Below are positions 62,908 through 64,000 of a stretch of DNA of 64,000 bases, in pieces. The translations under genes and the position numbers were made by a program. Each line of letters starts with the position of its first letter. Within the stretch, counting starts at the first letter, position 1. Source of the DNA: Blepharisma stoltei (Eukaryota; Ciliophora; Heterotrichea; Heterotrichida; Blepharismidae); contig CAJZBQ010000033.1 in the NCBI GenBank assembly GCA_914767885.1, positions 62,001-126,000 of the forward strand, written 5' to 3'. The notes beneath the pieces were generated by a model. The model was not told the DNA's origin. It made no database searches and worked only from the letters and a program-made list of their open reading frames with translations.

Positions 62908-63624
62908 ATGTCGAAAACTAAGTTATATTCACAGCTTAATGGGTATGCAAGTATCATGCAGACTTTAAAAGAACTGGAAACTGATGGGCACTATGACGCA
63001 ATTTTCAGCTGCTTGTCTAAAGTATATGAAAATAAGCCAAGTAGCCAGAAAGAAAGCTTTAAAGAAAACTTAAAGGTGATCATTGAAAACATGATTAACG
63101 TCATCTGGAGCCAGTCCATAGAGCTGACGACCGCAAACAGCTTGAACTCACCTTTTACATCTCCTTATAACTCCTACGAAAAGCTAGAACAGCCAAAACT
63201 AGCAACCATTGACCTGAATAATTCCCCGACAGCTGAAAAGAAACCTATAAAAATTTCCTCTTATAAGCCAATGAGTTCAGGTGAATATGATCTAGGCAAA
63301 TACAGGCTCTCATACGCGAATTTAAAAAAAAAGAAAAACGAAAGCAGCATTTTCAGCTCACTGAAAGGGGAAGATTTAGCCTTGCTTTCAGATTTTTCTT
63401 ATCCATCAGGCGCAGCCACATTTAATAGAGAAAGAAGAAGGCTAAATGAGATTAGAGAAATCAGCCCTGGCCCTGGGTCTTATGAAACTGACCCAGAATA
63501 TTTAAGAAAAAAATCCCCTAAAGCTGTTATCCCCCACGGTGGCAAAAGAATTGATTTTGCTAAAGCAGACACCCCTGGGCCTCTTGACTATTACCCTCTA
63601 AGACACTATTTATCCAAATATTAG
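62908..63624 (+). CDS. SHIPPO/STPGR-repeat protein (ODF3/CIMAP-like)
   Basis: 238 aa. The N-terminal helical part (SQLNGYASIMQTLKELETDG) is followed by a Ser/Pro-rich linker with two Pro-Gly-Pro repeats near the C-terminus, SPGPGSYETDPEY and TPGPLDYYPLRHY, the STPGR (SHIPPO) signature found in microtubule-associated ciliary and sperm-tail proteins. No IES or intron. Starts 24 bp after the SECIS of the preceding gene. Confidence 0.8.
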   Translation: MSKTKLYSQLNGYASIMQTLKELETDGHYDAIFSCLSKVYENKPSSQKESFKENLKVIIENMINVIWSQSIELTTANSLNSPFTSPYNSYEKLEQPKLATIDLNNSPTAEKKPIKISSYKPMSSGEYDLGKYRLSYANLKKKKNESSIFSSLKGEDLALLSDFSYPSGAATFNRERRRLNEIREISPGPGSYETDPEYLRKKSPKAVIPHGGKRIDFAKADTPGPLDYYPLRHYLSKY

Positions 63625-63641
63625 CATAATTAATTTCTATA

Positions 63642-64000
63642 ATGAAAATTCTAATTGTTAATGGATTCGGTACAAGTGTCCGTTCTTTTGGGTATTTCAG
63701 TGAGTTTGAAACCACCATAAAAGACGTAAAAAATATATAGGGGTTTATATTGTGCAGTGAAAATTATTCCTCTCTGAAATTCATAACCAAAGACAAGCGT
63801 GATTTATGTGACTTTATTTACCATCCTGAGCTAGGTTTTGATAATCATCAAGCAATTTCAAATTTTGACTCTTTATCGCTTATTTTTATAGGGATTGAAG
63901 CTGATATTAGGCCATGAGAAGCCAAATGTAAACAAGTTTTAGCACTTTTAAGCCTTATAAGGAAAACCAATAAACCATGTTTTTTAGAAGGAATGGGCGC
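63642..64000 (+). CDS. Hypothetical protein, 5' part, with 15-nt intron
   Basis: Starts MKILIVNGFGTSVRSFGYF and, after a 15-nt intron, continues GFILCSENYSSLKFITKD ... LIFIGIEADIRPWEAKC (TGA = Trp) to the window edge (CFLEGMG). Rossmann-like beginning and the ordered C-terminus suggest a globular protein. Family not recognised; truncated by the window. Confidence 0.65.
63726..63740 (+). other. 15-nt spliceosomal intron
   Basis: GTAAAAAATATATAG, A at position 10. Contains an in-frame TAG; removal joins TIKD to GFILCSENY. Confidence 0.85.

Noticed and set aside
1-64000. CRISPR arrays, operons, Shine-Dalgarno sites, prophage
   Set aside because: The repeats seen are inverted or tandem mobile sequences, not spaced direct repeats with unique spacers; genes are eukaryotic.

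Overview
The window looks like germline (micronuclear) DNA of a heterotrich ciliate close to Blepharisma. Three signs point there. First, in-frame TGA is read as Trp in many conserved genes (eRF3-like, VPS35, casein kinase 1, O-methyltransferase, copine, LETM1, Tc1 transposase), while TAA and TAG act as stops. Second, five introns are exactly 15 nt long, all GTA...TAG with A at position 10. Third, at least 17 genes are interrupted by AT-rich inserts flanked by a repeated TA whose removal restores the protein in frame. These are internal eliminated sequences (IESs). I place about 40 inside genes, and total coding lengths become exact multiples of three after removal. The genus is an inference from these traits; no search was run. 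In the feature list, IES coordinates run from the first TA to the base before the second TA.

Layout: 1-6.0 kb, end of an ARM-repeat protein, SF3B4, CFAP418, a small gene and a coiled-coil gene. 6.0-10.7 kb, a Cys-rich surface protein split by a 1.2-kb composite IES, and an aspartyl protease. 10.9-19.9 kb, an odd tRNA-like gene, alpha-amylase, two DOMON secreted proteins (one with three IESs), an unknown 604-aa protein and casein kinase 1. 20-25 kb, a degenerate gene family split by a Tc1/mariner element that carries a 10-bp minisatellite. 25-34 kb, a dual-specificity phosphatase with a SINE-like insertion, Rrp46, an RWD-eRF3 fusion, mitochondrial ribosome recycling factor and VPS35 (7 IESs). 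34-38 kb, a LINE fragment, PPP4R3 (5 IESs, one nested) and SEM1/DSS1. 38-42.6 kb, an O-methyltransferase and its decayed copy. 42-52 kb, a tandem ARM-repeat gene family. 52.4-64 kb, PIGX, RSPH9, Fe/Mn-SOD, LETM1, copine, thioredoxin reductase, a SHIPPO-repeat protein and a partial gene.

Most striking result: the thioredoxin reductase ends Gly-Cys-TGA-Gly-TAG and is followed directly by a well-formed type II SECIS hairpin. All five Trp codons I can see in that gene are TGG. UGA therefore appears to mean both Trp (genome-wide) and selenocysteine (here) in one organism.

Mobile DNA: a main MITE-like family has termini reading CTCCGTGAGCGAACAAAA and occurs as IESs in several genes. There are two further terminal-inverted-repeat families, two foldback IESs, a Tc1/mariner transposon and several GC-rich dispersed repeats, most of them lying inside IESs or pseudogenes. 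A few coding regions (SOD, aspartyl protease, Cys-rich protein, one ARM gene) carry 1-2 nt frameshifts that may be assembly errors or real decay.
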